A stretch of DNA of 64,000 bases from Ceratotherium simum simum (taxonomy: Eukaryota > Chordata > Mammalia > Perissodactyla > Rhinocerotidae): the NCBI RefSeq assembly GCF_000283155.1, contig NW_004454175.1, positions 8,908,388-8,972,387 of the forward strand. Direction: 5' to 3'. The first letter of the stretch is position 1; the number at the start of each line of letters is the position of its first letter. Under the pieces are notes generated by a model that saw nothing but the letters and a program-made list of their open reading frames with translations, had not been told where the DNA came from and did no database searches. Shown here one piece after another: positions 50,870 through 62,116 of the stretch. Both the position numbers and the translations under genes were made by a program.

Positions 50870-52505
50870 AGTATCAGCAGCATATGACAGCTGATCACAG
50901 TGTCCTCCTTGAAACACTTTATGTACTCCCAGACCTCTCTCTCTTTCTTTTCCTGCTATCTTCTGGACCTCTCCTTAGTCTCCTTTGCTGGATCCTCCTC
51001 ACCTTCCTCACCCTTAATTCAGGGCATACATCAGGCTTCTCTATCAACCTTCACTACTAGATCATTTCATTCAGTCTCCTGGCTTTAAATGGCATCTTTA
51101 AGCTGATTACTCCAAAATTTACATCTCCAGCAGACTCTTCTATAAGTCCAGATTCATATGTCCAGCTGCCCACTTGACATCTGCATTTGGCTGACTAATA
51201 GGCATAAAACTTAGCATGTCCCAAACTGAACTTTTCAACTCCACGTCATTCTTTTCTTGGTAAATGGCAAATCTACGCTTCAGTTGCTTAGGCCAAAAAA
51301 CCTTGGAATTCTCCTAATATCCCCCACATCAAAGTACTAATAAATCCTCTAGGCTTGGCTCTCATATATGTCTACAATCTAACTATGTGTTACCTCCCCC
51401 CTCTGCTCTCATTCCAGCTCAAGCAATGCCCAAGCATCTTCCATCCGGACCATTGTAGTAGCTCCTAACAAATCTCCCTGCTTCCATTTTACCCCTTCTC
51501 CTCACAGCAGCCAGAAACATCCTTCTGCAGCATAAACATAATATGACGTCACTTATCACAGATTGGGTTTCCCTGGAAGCAGACTGAGGTAGAGTTTAGC
51601 ATGCAGGACTTTTTTAAAGAAGTGTCCGTGGGATCGATGTTTGTGGAAGGGAGAGGAAGGATCAGGACTGGGAAGATGGAGAAGTGAAGATATTACGCAC
51701 ACCCAATGACAGGCTTGGCTGGCCACATGTTGGCTTTTAGAGCTAGAACGGCCCTTCAGAGGTGTTTCAAGTTGGGCCAAGATGGCCAGGTCTTTGTTCT
51801 CCCTTATCAATCTGTCATGGCTGTGAGTCTGTCCTGTGAAGGATGCAACCTCAGGCAAGGCAGCCCTCCACAGCTGAGGCAGTCCCCGAAGGGACTGTTA
51901 CCAGTCAGCCAATAGCACTCCCAGACAACAGGCATCTGTTGAAGGGGGACCTGGGCAGCACAACATAAGAGCCACCACTCCTCTACCCTTTTCCCTCCAG
52001 TGGTTTCCCATCTCACTCAGTCTTTACCATTTCTTTTTGTGAACTTATCTCCTACCACTCTTCCCTTCACTCATCCCCAAAAGCCACATTCACCTGGAAG
52101 TTTCTTGAACCTCCCCATCTCCTACCTCCCAGCAGTTCACTCCTGTCTCAGCACATACTATTCCTTCTGTCTGCAAAGCTCTTCCCCCAGATAGCTACAG
52201 TGCTGGCTCCTGCACTTTATTGTCTCTTCTCAAATTTCATTTTATCAGAGGGTGCTTCTCTCACCAACCTATAGCAAATGGCGCACTGCCCTTTCGTTCT
52301 GTTCCCTTATTTCACTTAATTTTTCTTTTTAGCACTTAAATCATGGCCTAACATGGTTATTTATTTATTGATTTATTTAATTTATTGTCTATCCATCCAC
52401 TCCCTCCACTTGGATATAAGCTCCATAAAAGAGAAGGCTTTGTTTTTATTCACTGACTATAACAGTGCCTGGCACATAGTAGATGCTCAATAAATATTTG
52501 TTACC
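50870..52505 (+). mobile_element. Long L2 LINE copy, interrupted
   Basis: L2 landmarks in order: ctgatcacagtgtcctcctt, catgtcccaaactgaacttt, cttggaattctcctaatatc, cctccagtggtttcccatct, ataagctccataaaagagaa, acagtgcctggcacatagta, ending atgctcaataaatatttgtt. About 51556-51990 is foreign. No intact reverse transcriptase frame remains. Confidence 0.8.
51556..51990. mobile_element. Insert within the L2 copy, possibly LTR-like
   Basis: Sequence between ...tgacgtcactta and ...ccctccagtgg is unlike L2. It begins near gattgggtttccctggaagc. I see no clear target duplication and do not recognise the family. Confidence 0.45.
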
Positions 52506-52544
52506 TACAGTTATTTGGGGGGCAGAGCAGTGCTCCATAGTAAA

Positions 52545-52830
52545 TAAGAGCCAAGGCATTGGACTGAAACAAACTGAGGTTTTATTTGTGGTTATAAACT
52601 TATGAACTTTGAGATGTAGGGTATATTATTTGCTCTCTCTGTATCTGAGTTTCCTCAGTTGTAAAATGTAGATGATGATAATACTACGTACAGAATAGGC
52701 TGGTGGTGAGATCAAATGGGATAATGTGTGTAAAGCATCATTAAGCACCTGATGGATAACACTGAGAAATTAAAAACTGCTTATAAGCACAGTACCTAGC
52801 ATGTAGTAAGTGCTCAATAGTTGGTAGTTT
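52545..52830 (+). mobile_element. MIR SINE
   Basis: Landmarks: gtatctgagtttcctcagtt, gtaaaatgtagatgatgata, cagtacctagcatgtagtaa. Confidence 0.75.
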
Positions 52831-53129
52831 TTTTTGTGATCATTTTATGATAAATATATGGAATAATTTGTGGTTAGAGTTGTTTTAATGAACCTATAAT
52901 TGTTTAAATGGTGCAAATAATTTCTTCAGTTCTTCATTTTAGAGCACCCCGTAGGTTGCCTGGGCTGATATCTCATTCTTTCAACACGGAGAAATTTGGT
53001 TTATTTTAATTTTACATCAGAAAGTTTTAACAACAACAAAAATTTTAATGTGGTGTTGGAGAAATAAGTTTTCATTGAGTGCAACTTCTTTATATGTGTG
53101 TTCATGCATCGTGTCTAACTCTATTAAAA

Positions 53130-53455
53130 TTTTTTTAAATTATTTTTTTATTGAGGTGACTGATTTATAATATATACATTTCAGGTGTACATCATTATAT
53201 TTCAACTTCTGTATAGACTACATCCTGTTCACCACCAAAAGTCTAGTTGCCATCCAGTCACTGTATAAAGGTGCCCCTTTACCCTTTTTGCCCTTCTTCT
53301 TACCCCCTTTCCCCGCTGGTAACCACCAATCTATTCTCTGTATCTAAGTGCTTGTTTGTTGTTGTTGTTTTACCTTCCGCCTATGAGTGAAATCATACGG
53401 TATTTGGCTTTCCCCATCTGACTTAGTATAAGATCCTCAAGGTCCATTTAAAATT
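53130..53455 (-). mobile_element. 5'-truncated LINE-1 3' end
   Basis: In reverse it resembles the L1 3' end at 4254-4666: ttcaggtgtacatcattata, ctggtaaccaccaatctatt, atgagtgaaatcatacggta. It lies about 750 bp upstream of the DUSP19 promoter. Confidence 0.8.
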
Positions 53456-54199
53456 GCATTTTAAGTGGTGTAAAAAAAATACCTATTTAAAGTAATCTTA
53501 TGCTTTCTTTTGCAAAACAAATCATCCTTCTGTAATCAGAAGCATCATTCTATCACTGATCTGTTTTGTAAATATGGACGTTTGCATACCGGATTTTCTG
53601 GAACTCTGACGGAGACGTGCTGCAATGCTTCTTATAAACGGAGTGTCTTTTTATTGCATATAGGCTTCTTCAGCAGTTTTGCTGATGGTGAAAATGTAGG
53701 AGGGAAGTCAGAAAATACATGTTTTAAGCTCTTGTCAATCTGCATATAGAAACAATTTAAAAATTAAAAAAAATATTTTTGCAGATTTTAAATTATCTCA
53801 TAAATACACACAACAGCTTTGTCTAGTAAGTTCCTCTTGGCAGTAACAGCAGAAAGACAAAGTGTGAAGGACATAGGAAGCGAGAACACTTTTAACATGC
53901 GCTGTAGCCTCCCTGGATTAGCCTAAGTGCAGGCGGTCAGGAAAGGCTCTGCGAAGTCGCAAGGTCTGCACTGGGACTCTGTCTTCTTACTCAAGCTAGA
54001 GCCGCACCCAGGTCACTACCACTAGCAACACCAATCGTACATATCCAGAAAATCACTGCTTTTAAAGAGCGAGGAAATATCAGCACTCTCTCTCCAATTA
54101 AGTTATATTTTGCCATTCTGCGTGAATAATACAGCTAGATTTAAACAACAACAAGCAAACTCTCAGCGGACGCCTTGAGTCTGTAGGAATAACGCAGAT

Positions 54200-54461
54200 T
54201 TTCTGTTGACCGGAAGAAGAAACAGCATCCAATCGGCGCCCGTTTCTCAATGTCCAATCACACTTCACCTTACATTGCGGCGCTGGGAGAAACGGAGCTG
54301 GAGTTTTCCGTCTGCCGGCGCGTGGCTGCTGCTCTCGCCTGGAGGGCAGTGCACGCCTGAGGCTGTATGTATTGTCACCTGCGCACTAAGGGACGAGCAG
54401 GTCAGCCCTTCTCTGTGCTGGCTGGATTTGCTTGTATTTGTTCCTAGCCACCGCTCATGTA
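54200..54461 (+). promoter_or_regulatory. DUSP19: DUSP19 proximal promoter and 5'UTR
   Basis: Immediately upstream of the DUSP19 start codon there is an ETS-type site CCGGAAG (54210-54216) and two CCAAT boxes in direct orientation (54229-54233 and 54254-54258). They sit in a short GC-richer stretch with several CpGs that contrasts with the AT-rich surroundings. There is no TATA box. CCAAT plus ETS sites are common in TATA-less promoters; the start site is inferred to lie between about 54260 and 54460. Confidence 0.65.
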
Positions 54462-54687
54462 ATGCACTCCCTTAACCAGGAAATTAAAGCATTCTCCCGG
54501 AATAATCTCAGGAAGCAATGCACCAGGGTGACAACGCTATCTGGAAAGAAAATTATAGAAACGTGGAAAGACGCCAGAATTTATGTTGTGGAAGAAGTAG
54601 AGCCGAGCAGTGGGGGTGGTTGTGGTTACGTGCAGGACCTTAGCTTGGACCTGCAAGTTGGCGTTATTAAGCCATGGTTGCTCCTGG
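54462..54687 (+). CDS. DUSP19: DUSP19 coding exon 1 (N-terminal part of dual-specificity phosphatase 19)
   Basis: DUSP19 (SKRP1) is a small cytosolic dual-specificity phosphatase of about 217 residues that acts in the JNK pathway and binds MKK7. This exon encodes residues 1-75 plus the first base of codon 76. It begins [15 protein letters not shown] and ends [11 protein letters not shown], and I recognise it as DUSP19. The human protein, from memory, starts [15 protein letters not shown], so only residue 2 differs there. The ATG at 54462 has G at -3. The frame is open upstream to 54432 but with no earlier ATG. The exon ends CTG G followed by a consensus GTGAGT donor at 54688, giving a phase 1 junction. 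The exon holds the N-terminal extension and the start of the phosphatase domain; the catalytic HCxxGxxR loop lies in later exons outside the window. Confidence 0.95.
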
Positions 54688-55371
54688 GTGAGTATATCGA
54701 TTTCCCAGTAAGTCATTGAGTCCTTTTAACCCTGTTACTGTCTCGTTTTCCCCCCTAATGTGTAATAGTCTGCGCTGTCAGCTATCCTGACGAAAAGTTG
54801 AAATGTTTCCTTTTTTGGATACGGAGCTTACAGTAGCTAGCTGGAGATGTTTCTGCACCCCAATATATGCATAAGAAGCATAGATTCTAGTAGCACATAG
54901 CACTGGTATTTGAATTTTAGAAAAGCTTTCTTCCTGTTTTTCTGTCTTCTCTGGAGATAAATGTTGTGTTTTGGATTATAAAAGGATATAGACTTTAAAA
55001 AAAGGATCATCAAATTAATAAATGCCTTTATTAGGCAAAACTACAAGTCACAAGGATTGAAGTTGTAGAAAAGTTAATACTTGAAATAGTCAAGTGCTTG
55101 TTTGCCTGCTCTGCTGTTAGAAACCATATGGAATGCGTGCCTCCTATGGCCACATCTCTTCATGGTGTCTGTTTTTGGAGAGTTTAGGAGAAGGTGCGCT
55201 TTTAATTTATAGCTATGAGTCTGATGGTTTTATGATTTCTTGTATTATGGAAAATACTGATTCCCTATACAAAGTATAATCCACAAATAGCAAACAATGC
55301 AAGATTATAAACGTACAAACTTGTTAGCTTGGCAAGAATATTATATGGTGTTCTTAAAAAAATAGTCAACA

Positions 55372-55624
55372 GGGGCCGGCCCAGTGGCACAAGCGGTTTA
55401 AGTGCGTGCGCTCCGCTGTGGCGGCCCGGGGTTCGCCGGTTCGGATCCCGGGCGCGCACCGACGCACTGCTTGTGAAGCCATGCTGTGGCGGCGTCCCAT
55501 ATAAAGTGGAGGAAGATGGGCATGGATATTAGCCCAGGGCCAGTCTTCCTCAGCAAAAAAAACAAAAAAACAAAAAGAGGAGGATTGGCAGATGTTAGCA
55601 CAGGGCTGATCTTCCTCACAAAAA
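55372..55624 (+). mobile_element. ERE SINE, young-looking copy
   Basis: Near-intact head ggggccggcccagtggcaca, full body and poly-A. Perfect target duplication aaaaaatagtcaaca at 55357-55371 and repeated immediately after the tail (to 55640). Confidence 0.95.
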
Positions 55625-55769
55625 AAAAAAATAGTCAACAATGTTTTCAGGTAGGTTTGAATTATTTTTCATTTATGAATAGAGAAATTAAGACTTGGAA
55701 AGATCAGTGATTTGTCAATATTTATGCAATCAAGCCGTTTTTGAGTAAAAAGAACACTGAACTGGAAGT

Positions 55770-56150
55770 CAGAAAGAGCCAGGTACTATGCAAAGTGCAC
55801 ACAGCATCTCACTCCTTTTAAAAAAACTGTGACATAGGGATTATCACCTCCATTTTACAGATGGGAACTGGATTTAAGATTAGTTAAGTACTTGCACAAG
55901 GTAACACAACTAGTAAATAACAGAGCTAGGCATCAAGTCTCATTGACTCCTCTCCATCCTTGTATAGACTGCCTCAGGGAGTCCAGGTTTTCAGCCCTGC
56001 TCTGCCTCTAACTTAGTGGATGAGCTAGTGCAAGTCATTTATCCTCTCTGGTCCTGCAAAAACCCATCTGTAAAGCTGAAGTAACAGTATCAGCTTATCT
56101 CATAGGGTTGTCCTGAGGTTGTTGTGAAAGTTTTGAAACAAATCATTTGC
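55770..56150. mobile_element. Two MIR fragments in opposite orientation
   Basis: About 55770-55960 is reversed MIR (cctccattttacagatggga, caaggtaacacaactagtaa). About 55985-56150 is forward MIR (tctgcctctaacttagtgga, ctcatagggttgtcctgagg). Confidence 0.65.
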
Positions 56151-58679
56151 AGTATATGAGTTTATTGTATTATGTTTTATATGAATTGTTACATAAGCTA
56201 TCATTAAATTTACCTAATGAGTATCTCCAACTAATTTCTGTAGCGCAGTGAAAAATTAAGTGGGTCGTTTAGCTAGTCTGGAAGGTTCACCCAGGACTTG
56301 GACACCATTTCTAGGAAAAAAAATATGTACAGGCACATTTTCCAGTTATTTGGCTTCTATTGTAGTAATAATAGTTTAAGATAATTATGGTGGAATTTTA
56401 AAATATCATTCACCCTTTCAGAGTCTTCATGAACTTTGCTTATTTTTTTTTATTCATCCAGAGTGAACTGAGCAAGGTGGTGTTCTCAGATTGGTTTTGG
56501 AACCCTTCCCAGGATCCTGGGACAGTTCTGGGAGGGACATGTGAAACTAGTCCTTATATGGTCTCCTCTCTGGACTAGGAAATGAGATATTTTCATCAGG
56601 CACAACCTCCTTTCTTCTGAGTGGTAGATGGACCTTTTTCTGCTTAGTTACAAGTGCCTTATTCCTGAGGGACCTATGGATGGTTACATCTAAAGTTCTT
56701 CCACATGAATGATGCAAGGGTTGTTTCTGACCAGACTAGTTTTCTCTCTGGAGATGGGGGTTGTTTCTAGGTTGCTTCAAAGAGTTTTCTTCACCTCTTC
56801 AAAGCAACACAACTGCCACCTAGCACTCCATGCCAATTAACTTTTGGTTTTGGTGGGGAATAAAGAAAATGGAGAGCTGTAAAAATCACCTGTCTTTTTT
56901 GGTTAGCTCATAAATTCAAACAAGCTTCTGCATTTCATAAATCTTACATAGGCCCTTGAACTATTTAATAGGCTGATAAAAAATCTTAGTCAGTGAGCAT
57001 TTTTGTCCTAGGCTTTGCAAATTATATTTTTACAACAAAAATCACTAGGACTTTTCTTAAAATCCAACTTGATTTGTAAAAGTAGAAAATTCCATTTCTC
57101 TTGGGTAGTTAAAAGGCACACTTATTATTTGTTATATCCATTCTGTTAAGAAGTCCCAACTGATGACATTTTGAGATCGTCTCTTCAATTCTAGGTGAAA
57201 AGCTTGGGATCCTTTAAAAGGTTATAGAGGATTTCTGATATCTAGGAAGCCCAATATTCTTGGGAGGTGACATTACATTAAATTTGTATAGCTCTTTATT
57301 TTGTAAAATTATTTCACAAATATTATGTTAGCTTATCCTCACAGTAATTTATGCTTCTATTTCTATCCGTTTATGAATGTTTACTCCTAGAAATTTTATC
57401 AAATAAAACATTTCTCTCTGGAATATCCTTTATTTCCCTTTTCAATAATGTAATAATGTTGTTTGGTTTGTTTTTATGGTGATGAAAATAGCAATTTGTA
57501 AATTAAGACATGCTACGTCAGAATTTATACTTGGCATTTTCATAAAAAGGATTTCTTAAATAAATATGAACAGGATTCTGGACATCTTATGTAGCCTATT
57601 TTTTATGATACATATATTATGATTACAAAACATTGAACTTGTTAGACGTCCCAACTCTAATAGCCTATATTCTTTCTAAACCAGTTACCTCATCTGTAAT
57701 ATTTCCATAATAATTGCTGGCCAAGATGATGAATTTTAGTGGTTTGTAAGTGCCAGTGTAAAATATAACTGTAAATTGTTATCATTATTAGACCTCTTTG
57801 TTTAGTTGTATTCCTATTCATTAACTTCTTTTATATTATTTTTAAAATTACCATACAGTAAAATTGACTTCGTATTTGGTTCTATGAATTTCAGCACAAC
57901 TAAAGATTCACGTAGCCACTGTTAAAATCATCAAATTCTTAAAATTGATATTTGTTTTTAAATCTTGATTAAGATAGTTTATAAAAGCATAACATTCTAC
58001 TTTTTCAAAACAAAGGTTTAAATAACACATCATAATATATGACTTACAGTGTTTATTTCTTTTAATGATATATTTTTCCAATAAAAGTTTTAACAGAATA
58101 CTGCAACATAAAGCAACCTTTTAAAATTGGAGAAAAGCTAATGTTTATATCCAGAATTTAGAGAGAATTAACTTCAACTGACTACTGTCAAGTATTAAAT
58201 GTAACACACAAGCCAATTACCTGAAGTCCATTTGTGCTGATTAAATTGTTCCACCACACTATTAACACTCATGTAGTTTTCTTATTGTTTGAAAAGGCAG
58301 AGCATATAAATTGCATTTTTTTGGTGTCAAGAATACGAAATTTGTGTCAATATAGTCATTTCTGGAAGTCACTTTCAAAATATGGCAGCCAACCCTGAAA
58401 TATAATTGACCTGTTCTGTTTGGTGTGAGCATGTGTGTGTGTATGTCTGTTTCATGAAATGATCAAAGTATCCAGTTTTGATTAATAATGACAGTCTAGG
58501 ATGAAAAAAAGGAAAGAATTTCATTCATGCATGTTTCACTTTTTGCTATTTTAAGAAACAGGCGGAGTAGAATTATTATTTAAAACATGACATGCATATT
58601 AAACCACTAAATTTCAATTAACTTATTTGAACCTATTTTTTTTCCTGAAGATGATTAGAACTTCTTACAGAAAACTGAA

Positions 58680-58800
58680 AAAGAGAAATTACTTTTTAAT
58701 TATGAAGTATTTCAGATGTATAGAAAATTACATACAATAATATAACACACAATTATGTATCCATCATCCATCTTTAACAAATGTTACTATTTTGATAGGC
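58680..58800 (-). mobile_element. Old LINE-1-like fragment
   Basis: tatccatcatccatctttaa and agaaaattacatacaataat resemble the fragments at 40545 and 45480. Confidence 0.4.
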
Positions 58801-59297
58801 TAACTTTTAAGTAGAATAAAGTCTAATGTAGGCTCAGTAAGGAGACTGTGAGCTACTTATTACCAAGAGAATATTAGCCAACCAGCATGTTTGCTGGCTT
58901 TTCAGCTACCTAAAATCATGTAATAGAAGCTGGCAGATTTCTTAGATAGGAAAGGTAAGAATAACATTGTTCATGGAAATGAACTCTAATTAGGAAAGTA
59001 AAATACTTGAAATCTTGAAATAATAAATGCTCTATTTTTTTCAATTGTGTAACTCACTTTAACTAGTTATTCTCCTGTATGAATTTGCTTATTAACTAGA
59101 GTCATTTTCCAAGTGTGGGAGATCTGGAAAGCAGACTTTGACAGTAAGAAACTGTAAACGGGTACAGCCCTAATGGTACACGGAGTGTGGGTGGAATTCT
59201 ATATAGACCAACAATGTTTGCTCTGAGCTACTGGGTGTTCCCAAACCAGCTGGCATGAAGTCATTTTATGGGTGTCTGTTTTTTTTAATATCCTTTT

Positions 59298-59551
59298 TTT
59301 TTTGTGTGTGAGGAAGATCAGCCCTGAGCTAACATCTATTTCCAATCCTCCTCCTTTTTTTCCCCCCTTTTGTCCCCAAAGCCGCAGTAGATAGTTGTAT
59401 GTCATAGTTGCACATCGTTCTAGTTGCTGTATGTGGGACGCTGCCTCAGCATGGCCGGACAAGCAGTGCCTCGGTGCGCGCCTGGGATCTGAACCCGTGC
59501 CGTCAGTAGCGGAGCACGCGCACTTAACCACTAAGCCGCAGGCCTGGCCCC
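59298..59551 (-). mobile_element. ERE SINE, long composite type
   Basis: One gctaacatc module, the aaagccgcagtagatagttg module and the reversed head. Flanks tta(a/g)tatccttt at 59286-59297 and 59552-59563. Confidence 0.9.
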
Positions 59552-59564
59552 TTAGTATCCTTTC

Positions 59565-60060
59565 TTAAGTTACAAGAGAAATAGATATTCATTGTAAAAA
59601 ATAGAAATGAGCATAAAGAAGAAAAAAATCATCTGAATCCCACTAACATTTTGTTCTATATACTTCCTGTCCATCTTTAAGCATATATGTTTTGCTTTTA
59701 CAAAAATAGATGATGATATTTTATAACTTGCTTTTATCACCTATGTTGAGAACATATTTTCATGCCATAAATATTCTTCTACATTTATCATTTCTAATGG
59801 CTGTATATATTTCACCACATAATTGTATCATCTGTTATTTAATCCAACCCCTATTATTGGGCTTTTGGGGTTTTTTGTTTATTTGTTTCGTTTTTTGTAT
59901 TACAAACAATACTACGATGAGCAATCCTGATAGCTAATCTTTGCTAATCTTTCCAGGACTTTTAGGACAAATTCCTAGAAGTGGGATTTCAGAGTCCAAG
60001 AGTATATACAAGATGAATTTTTTTGGTGAATATTCCCAAATTGTCTTTCAGAAAGTCAGA
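59565..60060 (-). mobile_element. Old LINE-1 fragment, reversed
   Basis: Landmarks: taatggctgtatatatttca, tgtattacaaacaatactac, aggacttttaggacaaattc, which are familiar in reversed old L1 3' regions. Confidence 0.6.
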
Positions 60061-60184
60061 AAATACAGCCTCCCAAGTTGTATTTTTTAAAATAAATGAA
60101 TAACTAGCAGAATTGTTGCAAAATTGGATAAAAAGTCAGGATGATTATGTTTATGTTCAAAGTGATATGATTTATTTCTTATAG

Positions 60185-60231
60185 GATCACAAGATGCTGC
60201 TCATGATCTGGATACACTGAAAAAGCACAAG
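60185..60231 (+). CDS. DUSP19: DUSP19 coding exon 2 (47 nt)
   Basis: A pyrimidine-rich acceptor (tttatttcttatag, AG at 60183-60184) precedes a 47-nt exon. With the G carried over from exon 1 it encodes GSQDAAHDLDTLKKHK, followed by a GTAAAA donor at 60232. This continues ...KPWLLL from exon 1 exactly as in DUSP19. The exon starts in phase 1 and ends in phase 0. The following exon (expected to begin VTHILNVAYG) was not found before 64000. The peptide lies in the early part of the phosphatase fold, ahead of the catalytic residues. Confidence 0.94.
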
Positions 60232-60399
60232 GTAAAAAAAATGCTTCAGGTCTGACACCATGTATAGGGAGTATTTTAATTGTTATATTTATTTAGGAAA
60301 AACTGTATTGGTCCATTTCAGAGTTTAATTGGTAGCATTTTTGGCTATCATTTTAATAAAGTTGCAAAAATTGTTGCACCTAGTTCAAATATGTGGATT

Positions 60400-60610
60400 T
60401 GTAATCCATCTTTCCAGTTTTATCTTCTCTCAGTCTCCCTTCACATGTCCTCATGAGCCTGACTTTGGAGGCACATCTTCTTGCCTCTGCTTATGTAGTT
60501 CCTCTGTGTGCGCCAGACTTTCCCCTCTTCTCTTCTAGTTCAAGACCTACCCATGCCTTGAGTCTCAACCCACCTACCACTTCTTCTTTCATGCCATTTC
60601 CTCCCACCCT
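60400..60610 (+). mobile_element. L2-like fragment
   Basis: Pyrimidine-rich stretch with L2-like wording (cagtctcccttcacatgtcc, cccacctaccacttcttctt). Tentative. Confidence 0.4.
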
Positions 60611-61057
60611 CCCCCATACAACTGATGTGATTTATTACTTACTTCAATACTTACGAAAAAAAATTTTAGCCATCTATTTTGTCAAGCACTGTATCAGGAA
60701 TTGCTATAGTTTGAGGAGTGCAAGAGGTTCCTGTTCACATGAAGCTTATCATCTGAGGGGCAGAGGAGGGAGAAAGACAAATAACTAGCTACAATACAGT
60801 ATTATGTGCTTTGATGGGGAAGTACAGGGTGCTATAGGAGTGTATAGGAGATGATGCCCTTAACCCATATTTGGTTGGGTTGGGTTGGGGATAAGAAGGT
60901 CAGGGAAGTCTTCCTGGAGGAAGTAATATTGAAGTTTTGCTCTGAAGAGGGTAGGGAGGGAACAGACATAAAAGCGTTCAGATAGAAGAAATGATTTATG
61001 TGAAGGCTTAGAGGCAAAAGAAAGGCTGATGCTTTCAGGGACAGAAAAGAAGTTCAG

Positions 61058-61297
61058 GGGCTGGCTCCATGGCGTAGCGGTTAAGTGCGTGCGCTCCACT
61101 GCTGGCGGCCCGGGTTTGGATCCCAGGCGCGCACTGACGCACTGCTTCTCCGGCCATGCTGTGGTGGCATCCCACATAAAGTGGAGGAAGATGGGCACGG
61201 ATGTTAGTTCAGGGCCTATCTTCCTCAGCAAAAAGAGGAGGATTGGCATGGATGTTAGCTCAGGGCTGATCTTCCTCACAAAAAAAAAAAAAAAAAA
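61058..61297 (+). mobile_element. ERE SINE
   Basis: Head gggctggctccatggcgtag, body and poly-A. Imperfect flanks aaaagaagttcag / aaaagaaagttcag at about 61045-61057 and 61295-61308. Nested in the older repeat. Confidence 0.93.
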
Positions 61298-61856
61298 AGA
61301 AAGTTCAGTAACCCTGGAATAGAAAGTGTGAGAGAAAAGGGTACCAAGAGGCAAAGCCAGAGAGAGAAGCATGAGCCAGATCACGAAAGTCCATGTAAGT
61401 CAGTATAAATTGTTTGGACTTGATCCAAAAGACAGTGGAAAGCCATTGGAAGGTTTTACCTAGGGAAGTAATGGGATCAAATTTGCATTTTAGAAAGATT
61501 GCTTATTAGAGGCAGTGCGGAAAATAGATTGAAGAGTTGTTCAAGATAGAGATGGGGAGACTAGTTGTGAGGCTGCTGCAGTAATCTAAAAAAAGATGAT
61601 GGTGGCTTAGATCAGGATTCAATGGGGATAGAGAGAAGTGGATGAATTTGAGGGTTTTTTAAGAGGGTAGAATTCTCACAATTTAGTGTTTGATTACTTA
61701 CAGGACAGGGTGGGGGGAAGGGCAAGGTTGAGGGAGAAGGAGTCAAAGCTGATATCCGTCTTTCTTGGGTAAGTAAGTAGGATTGGTGCCATTCCATGAG
61801 ATAGAGAACAAAGTATGGAGGAGCAGGTTTTGGAGGAAAAACAATGATCTCAGTTT

Positions 61857-62116
61857 TTCTTTCTTTTTTTTTTTTGGTTAGAAAGATTCACTCTGAGCTA
61901 ACATCCATTAGCAATCTTCCTCTTTTTTTTTTTTTTTGCTTGAGGAAGATTAGCCCTGGTCTAACATCTGTGCCAGTCTTCCTATACTTTGTATGTGGGG
62001 TGCCTCCACAGTATGCCTGATGAGTGGAGTAGGTCTGCGCCCAGGATCTGAGCCTGCGAACCGAGGCCGCTGAAGTGGAGTGCGGAACTTTAACCACTAG
62101 GCCATGGGCCAGCCCC
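61857..62116 (-). mobile_element. ERE-type SINE, older copy
   Basis: Two poly-T tracts, the gctaacatcc module and the reversed head ggccatgggccagcccc. Flanks acaatga(t/g)ctca(g/a)ttt at 61841-61856 and 62117-62132. Nested in the older repeat. Confidence 0.9.

Larger units (their letters stand above)
30901..54199. other. Divergent intergenic region between NCKAP1 and DUSP19
   Basis: About 23 kb separates the two promoters, and I find no coding exon in it. Repeats include several MIRs, an LTR-like element near 34035-34480, L2 blocks at 47690-48750 and 50870-52505, an L1 3' end at 53130-53455, and five ERE SINEs. Stretches where I recognise nothing: 31270-33090, 34770-36470, 37745-40540, 40690-41790, 42500-43470, 43720-44420, 44945-45470, 45730-46400, 46620-47510, 48970-49790 and 53470-54150. 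Some of these repeat-poor blocks could hold regulatory elements, but none is identifiable by eye. Confidence 0.8.
54688..60184 (+). other. DUSP19: DUSP19 intron 1
   Basis: This intron is bounded by a GTGAGT donor and a TATAG acceptor. It contains two ERE SINEs, MIR fragments near 55780-56150 and old L1 fragments near 58690-58800 and 59565-60060. The stretches 54700-55330 and 56160-58680 show no gene or repeat that I recognise. Confidence 0.9.

Noticed and set aside
54206..54475. 89-residue plus-strand frame ahead of DUSP19
   Set aside because: It runs through the promoter and leader in a different frame from the DUSP19 start and shows no known domain. It could act as a uORF only if the start site lies very far upstream.
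60860..61384. 174-residue minus-strand open frame
   Set aside because: Most of it is the SINE at 61058-61297 read in reverse; similar frames recur in the other SINEs.
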